Below are positions 11,591-21,811 of a stretch of DNA of 64,000 nucleotides, in pieces. The translations under genes and the position numbers were made by a program. Origin of the DNA: Gremmenia infestans. Taxonomy: Eukaryota > Ascomycota > Leotiomycetes > Helotiales > Hamatocanthoscyphaceae. Under the pieces are notes generated by a model. That model did not search any database, was not told the origin of the DNA, and worked only from the letters and a program-made list of their open reading frames with translations. Position 1 is the first letter of the stretch. Each line of letters begins with the position of its first letter. The stretch is from contig JAFEVB010000007.1 of the NCBI GenBank assembly GCA_032629725.1, forward strand, positions 868,001 through 932,000, in the 5' to 3' direction.

Positions 11591-11787
11591 GGAGGAAAAA
11601 GTAGACACTAGCGCTGGCAATTGTCTTGATGAGTTGGCTGTAAAGGCGGGGGCTCGTGCCAGGCTAGGTAAGGCGGGGTGGTACAGTATTGCTTACAACA
11701 AGCCTCGCCTCGACCTCGACTATAAGTACCTACCTAGGTAGGTACACTCTCTCTCGATTTCCAGATTTCTTCCCTGCAACCAATATC

Positions 11788-13059
11788 ATGTTCATCAATG
11801 AATCTTTGACTCCGGCCAAGCCAGAGCCGTATTTCCACCTATTCAGCACAGTAAGCAATCCCTATTCACTATTATTCTTTTTCTTCCTCCTGTTCCCAGC
11901 AGTCCTAAGAGTCCTCCAGCTCCCTTTCGACCTTCGACGCCTCATTTGGAAATTATGTATCCCGCATCGCGTGGTTGATATTGACATAGTATGGGACGAC
12001 TACCCTCTCATAGCCGGACAAGCAAAAACCGATATCATGGGCTGGAAAACAGACTGTCGGGGCCTTCCTCTCACAAGTCAACGGAACAGCTGCGCGCCAG
12101 TTATCACAGCCGTTTGCCGTGAGTCGCGTGATGTGTACTTCGAGGGAAGAGAACAGAAGTACAAGCTGAGCGAATCCGCATCATCGGATTTCCTTCATTT
12201 TGTCAAGGATCGAAGGATATAGTGGTTCAACCCTGCAACTGATACTATCAACCTGAATGTAAGCTGAAATACATATTACGTTCGCGAAGACTGCTGATGA
12301 ATGCTTGATGCAGTGGTCCCAGGATCAAGACGAAATGCTCTATCACCCGCCAGGAGACCCTATCGACGAGTTCATCCGTGTAGCCGCTTCATCCAAAGGA
12401 GCAGCAGTGCATTGTGACCTCATATATTGCTTTGATCCAGAGAAAATCGATCAAAATGAGCGCTACCCGGGCTATCCACTTTTTGATTTGGAATGGAATC
12501 GCGAACAATTTGAGAGGCTAGAAACCTTAAAAACTTGCTCCGTGGTTATTCAAATGGTACCCCTCCACGTTGGCAGAAGCGAGGCTTTAGAGAGCGCTCT
12601 ATTCGGACGTCTGGGCGAGGAATGTATCGTTCTTATCAGTCCGGCTGACAAGTGTGCATTGCAACAATTCCACAGACTTTGGCTTACCGGGCCTCCAGAC
12701 CCTGAGCCTTGAAAGTTCTTCAAAGACGCTGTGGAAGCTCAGTACTTCCAACAAGCCGTAGAGCACTGGCAATACGAGAGAAGGGCCTACTGGTTAGGTT
12801 CAAATGCGACCAGGCGGTCCGCAACGGCACTTTGCGCCAGGAAGAAATAGTACCTGGTGGATCGTCGATGTGGTACTCTCGTGAGGAGTGGGAGAGGCAT
12901 AATATACGGCCGACGTATTCTGCAGGGCCTGGTGCTAATTGGCAAGGGCTTTTTGACGAGGAGCATCCGTTCGTACGGAAGGTGATGGAAGAGATGCCAA
13001 GGTTTGAGCCAGTGGTCATGTTTCGTCTTTGCGAGAAGAACTGCTATGGAGACGAGTAG
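11788..13059 (+). pseudogene. Decayed 2EXR-domain protein gene
   Basis: 2EXR is an abundant fungal domain of unknown function. The coding sequence can be followed in exons 11788-11850, 11920-12258 and 12314-13059. The joined start (MFINESLTP...YFHLFSTLPFDLRRLIWKLC) is a good 2EXR N-terminus, and the second motif is AVCRESRDVYFEG. It is broken in three places. A TAG at 12220-12222 interrupts HFVKDRRI-WFNPATDT, a TGA at 12710-12712 interrupts GPPDPEP-KFFKDAVEAQ, and a frame change near 12770-12785 is needed to pass from the EHWQYE frame to the LLVRFKCDQAVRNGTL frame, which ends with FEPVVMFRLCEKNC. I describe the breaks only. An annotation pipeline may call two or three small genes here. Old repeats flank it on both sides. 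Confidence 0.7.
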
Positions 13060-13337
13060 CTTGGTATTTTATCGAGATGAATAGGGACGGTTAAATAGAC
13101 CTCCTTACTTGGGCACAATGAATGAATACTGCTCGGAAGATCAAAAGTTTTTGGTGGGTGGAAGAGCTATACGAATAAATTTGATAACAGGAACCGTGAT
13201 GAAGACAAGACGGCTTACTCTTACGACACTTCAGAAGGATATCAGTAATCTTGATCTGATATCTGCAATATGTGCCAGCGCTAGAGTCTACTTTCTCCTT
13301 TGACGCGTGACCCAAATTGTAGTGTTGCACTTCCCGC

Positions 13338-13640
13338 CTCAGACCAGGTTTTAGACATAACGTCCAGCACTCGGAAATTCTATGTTGAGGTAATCAAAGT
13401 TCAAGTTGTTAAAGCAAAACTTCAGCTCACAGTCCTTTTTACAGTACCTACAGATATGCTCGCACTTACTAAGAAATCCAGCACACTGAAATAGAAGACA
13501 CCATTTAATCCTTTATTAAGACCAGAAGAAACTTTAAAGGGAAGCTAGACTTATATTATAAATTAGAAGCTTGAACATCTAATCCACTTATAGTCTTGGG
13601 TGTCGCCGCACCTTAGGTGAATAGGAAAACAGCTATAAAA
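13338..13640. repeat. Degenerate direct repeat, copy B
   Basis: Partner of copy A, which lies 2050 bp upstream in the same orientation. It begins around CAGACCAGGTTTTAGACATA, matching AACCCGGTTATAGACATA in copy A, and ends soon after GTGAATAGGAA. It is less AT-rich than copy A and keeps more C and G at the differing positions, so it is probably nearer the ancestral sequence. A gap of about 12 nt near the middle separates the two alignable halves. Confidence 0.75.
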
Positions 13641-15678
13641 AAGCCATATACAGTCTGCAACCAAAATCTAGATGCGAAAGAACGTATGGGTCCGAAAAAC
13701 CACGGTCTCCCATCCAAAATTTCTTAGAGAATGCAAGTAATGTCATCTCTGTCAAAAGAAGTGGTTAAATTCTGTTTAAGAAGAAACCTCGCAAAGCAAG
13801 CCAATTAAACCTTCTAGCCCGTCCCGATCAAAGATATTTTCATCGGAAAACATTAACAGCAGTTACTACCGACAAGCACATCTTTGCTATCAATCCCACA
13901 CTTCGGTCACTAGAACTTTCTTACAAGTGCAACGACCTACGTCATCATACAAAATGAACTTACTACACGTAGGTAGCTACAAGGAGCATATAGAATCAAG
14001 TCCATGTCGCCGTTACTCTTGATTAAGGTAAAGAAGTCGCGGGATGTCGGCAAACTTTAGTATTCTCGAGCATACTAATAGGTGATACTTGGAATAAATA
14101 GAGTCTCCTTGGCAACATACTATACTATAGAAAGAGAAAGAAGAAGAAAAGAAAAAAACGTTTTCCAAGGAAAAAGCGAGTGAGTAAGCGACCCATCCAT
14201 CAGTCACGGAATCAAGGAGTAGGAGTCCCTCAGTTCCAAGCCAGAAGAAACAAATAATCAGACAGGCAGGAATATCAAACTTCAAATTCCATCCATCTTC
14301 ACCTTGACCATCTTATTCCATAAAACATCAACCACAGTACGATAAATATCTCGCATCACATTCAACCAAAAGAAATAAACTTCCATGTTTCCAAGGTCAA
14401 TTAATTGGTCATGATTCTAAAAGTCATAACCCATGGCCAAAAACCGAATAACATACAATAAATGGCTAATCAAACGAAAGAAAATCCAGCGAGCGACTTA
14501 CTCCGAAGGAGAGAAGCAAGGAAGTAAGCAAGGAAGAATGGAAGCAAGACATTTCATGCACTGTCTTGCTTGCCCTTCCTTGCCCTGCCCCCTTTCCTCC
14601 CTCCCTCCCTACCTATATACCACAACCCGATATTTCCCGGCCCCACCAAAATTCTCCCCACCACGTCCAAGACAGGTTCTTGCTTGTTCAAGGTACGGGT
14701 CTCGGAAATTTGCACTTTGCACGTCGCATGAGAAAGAAAAATTCGAGCCTCTAATATGAAATTACATCTCGGATTTTTCGGATCGGAATGTCAAGTACTG
14801 TACTGTACTGTACAGTAAGATAAGGGGTTTTTTGATTTTCAGGGGCTGGGATTTCTTTCTTGGGTTTAGCGTGCATGTGATGTGATGGGTGGTGTCAGGA
14901 GGTGCTGAGTTAGATGAAATGGATGTATTTTTAGAGGCTGGGTCAGGAGGTCAATCGAGGTCAGGAGAACAATCGAGGTCAGGAGGACACGAGACAAGGA
15001 CATAGTTACGAAGCATTTATGATGATTATGAGGTTGAGAATTCTGTAATTCTGTAATATAGTTACTATTCCTGCATGAGAAGCAGAACTCAAGGCCTGTA
15101 GCATTTCCAGCTACCCAATAAATACCCCTTTCTCAGGGACGTCCATTTACAATCAAACGCGCCTTTCCTATGCAGTTTTTACAAAGCCAATGTTTCCCTA
15201 AACACCCCAATTAAATTCAATGCTCCCCTATGCTATGCCTGAGACCCGAGCGCTTCGGAGTCCCTTGCTTTCTATGTTTTTATTCTGAACGCCTTTCGCT
15301 ATGCTGATGCCGATGCTGGTGCCGATGCCGATGCTAATTATGTGATGCCGTATGTCGAAGAAAGGTGGTGGTGGTATTATGATACAAGATTTCGTTGTTT
15401 AGAGATCTGGGTATGATGACGTGCTGATGCGTGGAATTCAATTCGTAAGGAGCTCACTAGAGTTGAGCGCCTTTTGTCGTTGGTGGTGTATAAAGTCTAT
15501 AAGTCGTGTCGTTTGGTGAGGTGGTATGCGTGATGTCGTTGAGGAACCATCTCCAGGGGCGTCACAAGAGCTCGTCCCGGGGGTTTAGTGCATGGGAAGT
15601 GTACCGAGGGTTGGTGCCACCCTGAGCTCCTTGCCAGCAGAGAACTCATTCCTGAACAACTGTAGCCGAGTTCGTTTA
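13641..15678. other. Gene-free region with short simple repeats
   Basis: About 2 kb with no supportable gene. Visible are a TACTG tandem tract (14794-14813), a GATGCC/GATGCT hexamer tract (15301-15335), a CAGGAGGT-type repeated phrase near 14940-14990, and long C/T-rich runs around 14570-14660. The right end presumably carries the 3' UTR of the OTU gene on the minus strand. Confidence 0.55.
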
Positions 15679-17285
15679 TTATGCTACGATCATGTTTCCC
15701 ACGCAGAGGACTTTCTCCATTGGTGGAGAGACGTGTTTGAGGTTCGACGTGGATGGCTCAGGTTCTAACCCTTCGCTCTTGCTGCGCTTCCGTTCTTTAG
15801 CGGCCTGCTTTTGAGCATGTTTCTTGTCGTCTTTGCGTTGCCGGGCGGTGATGCGAGACTTTGGGTTTGATCCTTGTGGATTAGTTGTATATAAAACATC
15901 CTGCGAGCTTTGGGAGGAGCTTTGTGGTGCCTGGTATATGTGACTGGCGTGTTTAATGACTTTGCCAGTCTTCTTCCGGTTATTGTTGAGGATAATCTTC
16001 GGCCGCGGACATGGATTGGCCGGATTGACGGAGGGAGATCGACTAGAAACTTCAGATGCACTATCTTCCGGCCTGAACTCGTCATCTCCATCAGATGCAA
16101 TGACCGAGTTGTTGTCCTTTGTCAGGTCATGAGCTGCTCTGAGTGGTGTAGGTTGGTAAATCTGCGTTGAGACACAGTTTGCTTTTTCGGCATCTGGTTG
16201 GGTAAGCTCGATGGTTGGGATGACATTCAACTCTAGCTTGGTCTCCTCCTGTTGGTTCCTTCTCTTTGGTAATACCTTCATTGCCCTACCCTTATGAAGA
16301 TTCTGTCGCTTGTTGGGGCCATCGCTGTCGTCGCTTTCACCATCGCTGTCTCGTTGGATGCTGATGGAACCATCGGAAATTGAGGGTGAAAAGCTACCGG
16401 GTGTTGAGGATAAGCTGCTATACTGGAACTCCATCAAGTAGCTAACTGCATTATTGACGTTTCCATGGTTCTCGATGAGGGCGCTCTTGATGACTTCTTC
16501 GTTGGCCAAGTCTGGCATGGCAGCCATAACATTTTTGATCATCCAATCCTGAATTTTGACTGTGTTTCTTGTGGCTGGCGTGGGATTTCCTTCTCCAAAT
16601 ACAAAATTTGGGATCTGTGGAAGACCAGTAAAGGGACCGTTGATATTCCGGACTGAGGAGTAGTGTTCATAATTCTGGACAAGTCAGGAAAATGCAAACT
16701 GAAGGAAGGGTAATATACTTACATGTAAAGCAATATAAGCTCTTGGTCTCTCTACATCGTCGTGGCTAGCCTTAATCATGAAATTTGAGGCAGCGTGCGA
16801 GTAGATGACCACGTCGGTGTTGTAGGCTCGTGCAAAACCAATAACTTCGCAATTGTCTCCATATGTGCCATTTTTTTGCATTCGGTCGAGATGAGATTCG
16901 AAATTTGCGTTGATTTGTGCAGTTGATGGCATGGCAGAAACTGGAGTCGGAGCAACGTTCTTTCGCTTTGGGTTTCTGCGATAACCTCCACCATTGTTGA
17001 CTGGAACGAAGTTGATGTATTGTTCGGGGTGGTCTCGCATTTCCTCGACGACTCTCACCCGGATCTCCCTGTGATGGGATTCGTCGCCGTAAATTTGGTC
17101 GGAAAGGGCATTGAAGAGACAATTACCTAGAGAGAAGTCAGTCCACGTTGCAATAATTATGCAGCGTTGGAAAAAGGGTGGTGGCTTGGGGGGCGTTGGG
17201 GTTTCGTGAACTTACCATCTCCCCTGATCGCGGTGGCCTTGAGGCCGTGAGCCTGAAGAGCTGGGAACTCGTCGCTGGAAGCCAT
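15679..17285 (-). CDS. OTU-family deubiquitinase (OTUD3-like) with C-terminal UBA-like segment
   Basis: A cysteine protease that removes ubiquitin from proteins. Exons 17285-17216, 17126-16723 and 16674-15679 give 489 aa. The catalytic Asp-Cys motif DGNCLFNALSDQIYGD spans the first intron, where G is split g/gt, which confirms the junction. The conserved HHREIRVRVV follows, and the catalytic His lies in ALHNYEHYSSVR across the second intron. After the OTU fold there is a UBA/CUE-like segment (MPDLANEEVIKSALIENHGN), then a long Ser-rich disordered region and a basic coiled-coil-like tail (RKDDKKHAQKQAAKERKR). The order OTU, UBA-like, disordered tail resembles OTUD3. It is divergent from the DAAO gene across 871 bp. 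Confidence 0.87.
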
Positions 17286-18156
17286 GATAGGCAGCGTCGA
17301 GTTGTAATAAAAGTTTCGGATGTTGTGCACGAAGAAAGCACAGCTGCAGAGAGTCAGAGCAGAAGTGCCAGATATAAGGCGGTGGTTGTAGTTGTGGTTT
17401 GGACTGAATAGCGAGTCAGTCCTATTGTTGCTAGGTAGGTATTATTGCTATCCTGACTGAGTGAAGGACAGACACAATAATACAGTATGCACAGCACCTC
17501 TCCTCTGACGCGATCTTCCGGGTAGAGCGAAGCGAAGGACCGGGGTGCTGGGTGGACCTCGTGCTCGTGCTCGCCGTGCACATGCCGATAACAACTGTTA
17601 TCGGAGGAGCGTCATTTGAAACTAATCCCTTTGAGGAAAGGCCAACGAAGCCACTTGGCTGCTGTGCTGTGCTTCTGGAAGCCGACTGGAGCTCAGCTCA
17701 GAGAGTGTGTTGCGAGGAGGAGAGGAGTGTAGAGTGTCGCGAGTAGGAAAGGGAGTGAATGTAATCGTAGAAAATAAAAATGTCCTGTATGTACTTTACA
17801 GGCAGGTACAAATTTGAATGTTTTTTTACACGATTTCTATCGTACGATACGTGTGCTTTGTCAATTTTTGGATATGAGGGAGCTCGAGGACTTTGGATAC
17901 GCCCTTTGGTTGTCGTGGTGGTGTGTCGAAAGTCGAGCAATTCAAAAGTCAAAAGTGGGGATGGATGGATATGTATAAGAAGAGACAAGTTCCCAGGAGA
18001 GAGTGTGAATTTTACGAAGTGCCGACAAGACTTTTATTTTTCAAGCGAGCAGAAGGTCAGTTAGTTATAGTGAACGTTAGCTGCGGTACTTCCGTCACTA
18101 CCTACTACCCATTCATTCTAGGATCCATATAATCATTATTCTATTCTCAAACAATA
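17286..18156. promoter_or_regulatory. Divergent intergenic region, OTU and DAAO genes
   Basis: An 871-bp gap between divergent starts. A CTAGGTAGGTA motif (17431-17441) belongs to the palindromic family seen elsewhere in the window. A perfect inverted pair, CGATAACA / TGTTATCG, lies at 17585-17602. Both halves contain a GATA core (TTATC/GATAA), so it could bind a GATA factor, but that is inference. No gene is evident. Confidence 0.4.
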
Positions 18157-19693
18157 ATGCCAAATATCGTGGTCGTTGGGTATGTTTGGTCCCAGCATCT
18201 GGTGTAACATGCACTGATCTGTATTGTATATAGCGCTGGGGTTTCCGGTCTCACAACCGCCCTTCTTCTGTCCAAAAAGCCTGGGTATAATGTAACAATT
18301 GTTGCAAAGCACATGCCAGGTGATTATGATATCGAATACACATCCCCATGGGCCGGGGCCAACTTCCTTCCGTAGGAACCTCTGCCCCTTCTCTCGTGCC
18401 CATGCCGAGTGAGCGCTAACCTTGCAGCTCTAGGATGTCTGATAAAGCCTCCTGCAAGTGGGAGAAGAACACTTGGCCGGAGCTTGCTCGTCTTGCCAAA
18501 GAGGTTCCGGAAGCTGGCATACACTTTCAGGGTAAATACTTGTTCATTTTCTCAAAATATTGCCATGCTCCTTTATCTTTGGACACTAAGTACATAGTAT
18601 TCAAAATCTCTATTCTGAGAATCTCGACGTCGAGGTCTTCCACTTCAAATTCAGCTTGAATTCACCATGCCCCAAATTTGGCGCTTTTTTCATTGACCTG
18701 TTTCTCATTCATTCAGAGAATCAAAGGATATAGAATATCTCATATTCTCTTCTTTTGCAGCTTTGCCGCATTTCCACTTCGCTCTTTCCTCAAATCATTC
18801 TCCCCGTTACTTCCCATGCATCCACGCCATCTCTCACTTCCCTACTATCTATCCATCCCATCACTAACATTCCCCCAGACACACTCGTCCTCAACCGCCT
18901 CAAGGATGCCACCACCGCAACGGGCCAATGGCTCTCCGAACTAACCTCCCCAGACCCATGGTTCAAAAACACCCTCCCCGACTTCCGCATCATCCCCACC
19001 TCAGCACTTCCACCCACCGCAGACTCCGCAACAGCATTCACATCCGTTTGCATAAATACCGCGCTCTACCTGCCCTATCTAACCTCCCAATGCCTGCGTA
19101 ATGGCTGCACCGTATCGCGCTCCATCCTCGCGCACATCGCCGACGCCTCGGCCCTACATTCCTCGGGCAAGAAAGCCGATGTAGTGGTAAACTGCACCGG
19201 CCTCTCAGCCTCAAAGCTCGGCGGCGTAATGGATAAATCCGTCATTCCTGCACGCGGCCAGATCGTCGTCGTGCGCAATGAAGCGCCGCATATGTTGACC
19301 ATATCTGGGACGGATGATGGGGACGAGGAGGTCTGTTATATCATGCAGCGCGCTGCCGGGGGAGGCACGATTCTGGGTGGCACGTATCAGAAGGGGAATT
19401 GGGAGAGTCAGCCTGATCCGAGTACGGCGTTGAGGATTATGAAGAGAGCTGTGGAGTTGTGTCCGGAGCTGACGGGAGGGAAGGGCGTGGAGGCTTTGAG
19501 TGTGGTCAGGCATGGGGTCGGGTTGAGGCCGTATAGAGAAGAGGGGGTGAGGATCGAGAAGGAGATGGTAGGCGGCATTTGGGTGGTGCATAATTATGGA
19601 CATGGTGGTTCGGGGTATCAGGCTTCGTATGGGACTGCGGAGGGGGCGGTCGAATTGGTTGATGAGGTTGTGGGTGTCAAGGCCAAGTTGTGA
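18157..19693 (+). CDS. D-amino-acid oxidase, peroxisomal
   Basis: FAD-dependent enzyme that oxidises D-amino acids to 2-oxo acids with release of ammonia and H2O2. Exons 18157-18179, 18234-18371, 18428-18531 and 18879-19693 give 359 aa. The dinucleotide-binding motif VVVGAGVSGLTTALLL spans intron 1. Family motifs follow: SPWAGANFLPSRM, WLSELTSPDPWFK, DVVVNCTGLSA, and near the end RPYREEGVRIEKE and HNYGHGGSGYQASYG, which lines the FAD and substrate site. The last three residues, AKL, form a PTS1 peroxisomal signal. Intron 3 is long for this genome (347 bp); acceptor CCCCCAG at 18878 restores IHFQ-DTLVLNRLKD. D-aspartate oxidase is the alternative, since substrate choice cannot be read from sequence alone. 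Confidence 0.9.
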
Positions 19694-21057
19694 TGTTACC
19701 AACGATCTACATTTTGTGGATTATTGAGAGGCTATGAACGCTTTACGTTTGAAGACATTCAAGGCTATTAATAGATAGTCCGCGAACTGCAGTACACACA
19801 GAAACCAAGCCAGAATGTATCTTTTTTCATGGAACACTGTCCCCGTAGCGAATTGTAGAAAAATTTGTCGTCTGAAAGACGCCCCAACTAAACCTTTTCG
19901 CAATGCCCTATATCCAAAGTAGCTTATCGCGGTCCAACGCGCCCTTGAAGCTCTCTGGTAATATGATGACAGCTATGTTCCTGACCAGCAAGCCGAGTTC
20001 GTCCTGAAAGATCTTCCGAAAGTGAGACATTCCAATTGATAGCCTTGAGCCTTCAACAGCCCATTCCCCGACGCTGATAGGCAACAGGATCGGTTTCCCA
20101 ATCCCTCATCAAAAGGGCCCAGTATAAGACAGACCTGAAGCTATTCAATCCAGGATCCGGGCAATATGCACGCCTGCGTACGGAAGACTGTTCTATAGCA
20201 ATACCGGATCGCTTTAGACCACCAGGCAAGTTTGGGATACGGATCGGTCAGAAGATGGGCAGAAGGGAGACGAGGAGGTCATTGCAACAGAACCGCCCCG
20301 CCCTCCCCCTCCCGGCCCTCCGCCCCCAAAAAAACATGGGCAACTTAGCCCATTACACTTCATTTCGTCTTCTCGCACCTCATGAGACAAGATCGAAATA
20401 TGCTAATGGACCTAATGGCAAAATACTAGGAAGTAACACGCTCAACCGCTTGCCGTTCAAGAGCACTCCGCCCATATGGAAGGTTTACCGGTGTAGTGCA
20501 TTGATACCGCTCGGTACCTTACAATAGTACCATATTCAAGTAAGTGAGATTGCCTTTGGCATCACACCTCCAGTCATACTCGTTTTGAGCTTAGTAATGT
20601 TTCTAACAGAATCGGTGATAAATAACGACTGCCTTCGAAAGGCATTGTCACGAGGCACAGGGCCACGTATTTCTGTTAGGCAACGAAATTCTCGGCGTTC
20701 CAACAGGCTTGACAAACACGTAGTTTTTAAACAGCGCCAGAAAGTCGACGAATAATGATAGAATTTGATGTCTGGAAAGTTAGGAAGAAAGGAACAACTG
20801 TATTGATGAATGTTGTCGAGGCCCGATATTAAGCTTGTCCACACGCAGCCTAGCCTCTTTAGCCCCTGCCGCCATGAAATTCAAGGCGATCCTTGAAGTT
20901 ACGTAGTAGCGTCTGTCTTGCAACAAAGGGACACAACTCAACTCTTCACAGCTCCTGATATCCTCCCTCGAGGACCTGCATCTCACCCTCTCCACTCACT
21001 CCTATATTCCGAATCCTACTCACTTCCAAACGACGTTGCGCACCTCATTCAAGCACC
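19694..21057. other. Intergenic region without a supportable gene
   Basis: About 1.36 kb between the DAAO gene and the Tvp15-like gene. Short open stretches on both strands lack motifs and start context. The right end is the presumed promoter and leader of the Tvp15-like gene, with C/T-rich sequence near 20960-21010. Confidence 0.5.
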
Positions 21058-21811
21058 ATGGACTTCTCAGACGCTTTGTGAGTTCAGTCCAGCCTGCCAG
21101 CGCAAGCGCGACGAGATGCCATGCTATTGCGCGCTCTGCCCAGCCATGGTCTGTTGCTAACAACTTGTTCGCCCTAGCCGGATCGTCAACTTGGGTGTGG
21201 GAGCTTTGATGATCTTCAGCGGGATTTGGCACATCCACCCATTCGAACTGTAGGTTCTTTGCGACACGGAAAGGAGGTCTGCGGAACTTTTGGCTGACAG
21301 TCTCGAAGTGGGAAATTGATGGTTGGCATATACGTAATTCTGTTCGGAGCATCAACTGCTTTGCTTGGTTAGTTTGGAAACGATGCTGGAAGTGTTGGAG
21401 ACTCGATACTAATACAGCTGCAGAATTTCAAATTCCCCCACAACTATCGAGATATGCCTCCTTTCTCTTCTCCTTTCTCGGGCGAGGAATTTGTATGTGG
21501 AAGCCCTGTTCTAAAATCGTGGGCTGCAAATTAATATCATGTAGTCTACCTTTTCGTCGGTTCAGTCCTCTTCGACGAGCATGTCACGAACGATATTTTC
21601 GGGAGCGTCATTGCCCTTGTCGGTATTGCCTATATCGCTCTCGAGTTCGTCCCATCGATCGAACCCCCTCAAAATATGAGGTATGCTCGCAAACACCGAT
21701 ACCCTCTCCCGACTTAAACATTTGTCTGTCTACACCAAGAATCACCATAGCTAACGAAGTTCTCAAAATTACAGGGAAGCAGACGGTGGATGGGGCGCAG
21801 AGCAAGTCTAA
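21058..21811 (+). CDS. Tvp15-like Golgi membrane protein (COPI-associated family)
   Basis: Tvp15 is a four-helix membrane protein of late-Golgi (Tlg2) vesicles. No single frame is long; the gene appears only when six short exons are joined: 21058-21077, 21178-21249, 21309-21367, 21424-21492, 21545-21680 and 21775-21811, all in phase, giving 130 aa. The product opens MDFSDAFRIVNLGVGALMIF, continues MVGIYVILFGASTALLEFQI, then PPQLSRYASFLFSFLGRGIF, and ends with IALVGIAYIALEFVPSIEPP and NMREADGGWGAEQV. The phrases EFQIP, RYASFxFSFLGRG and the acidic-aromatic tail match the family as I know it. The least certain junction is exon 3, where acceptor CTCGAAG at 21308 was chosen because it alone keeps frame and avoids a stop. 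Confidence 0.82.

Noticed and set aside
15301..15335. GATGCC hexamer tract as a possible coding repeat or regulatory array
   Set aside because: It is short and imperfect, in a gene-free region with no neighbouring signal; best taken as a microsatellite.
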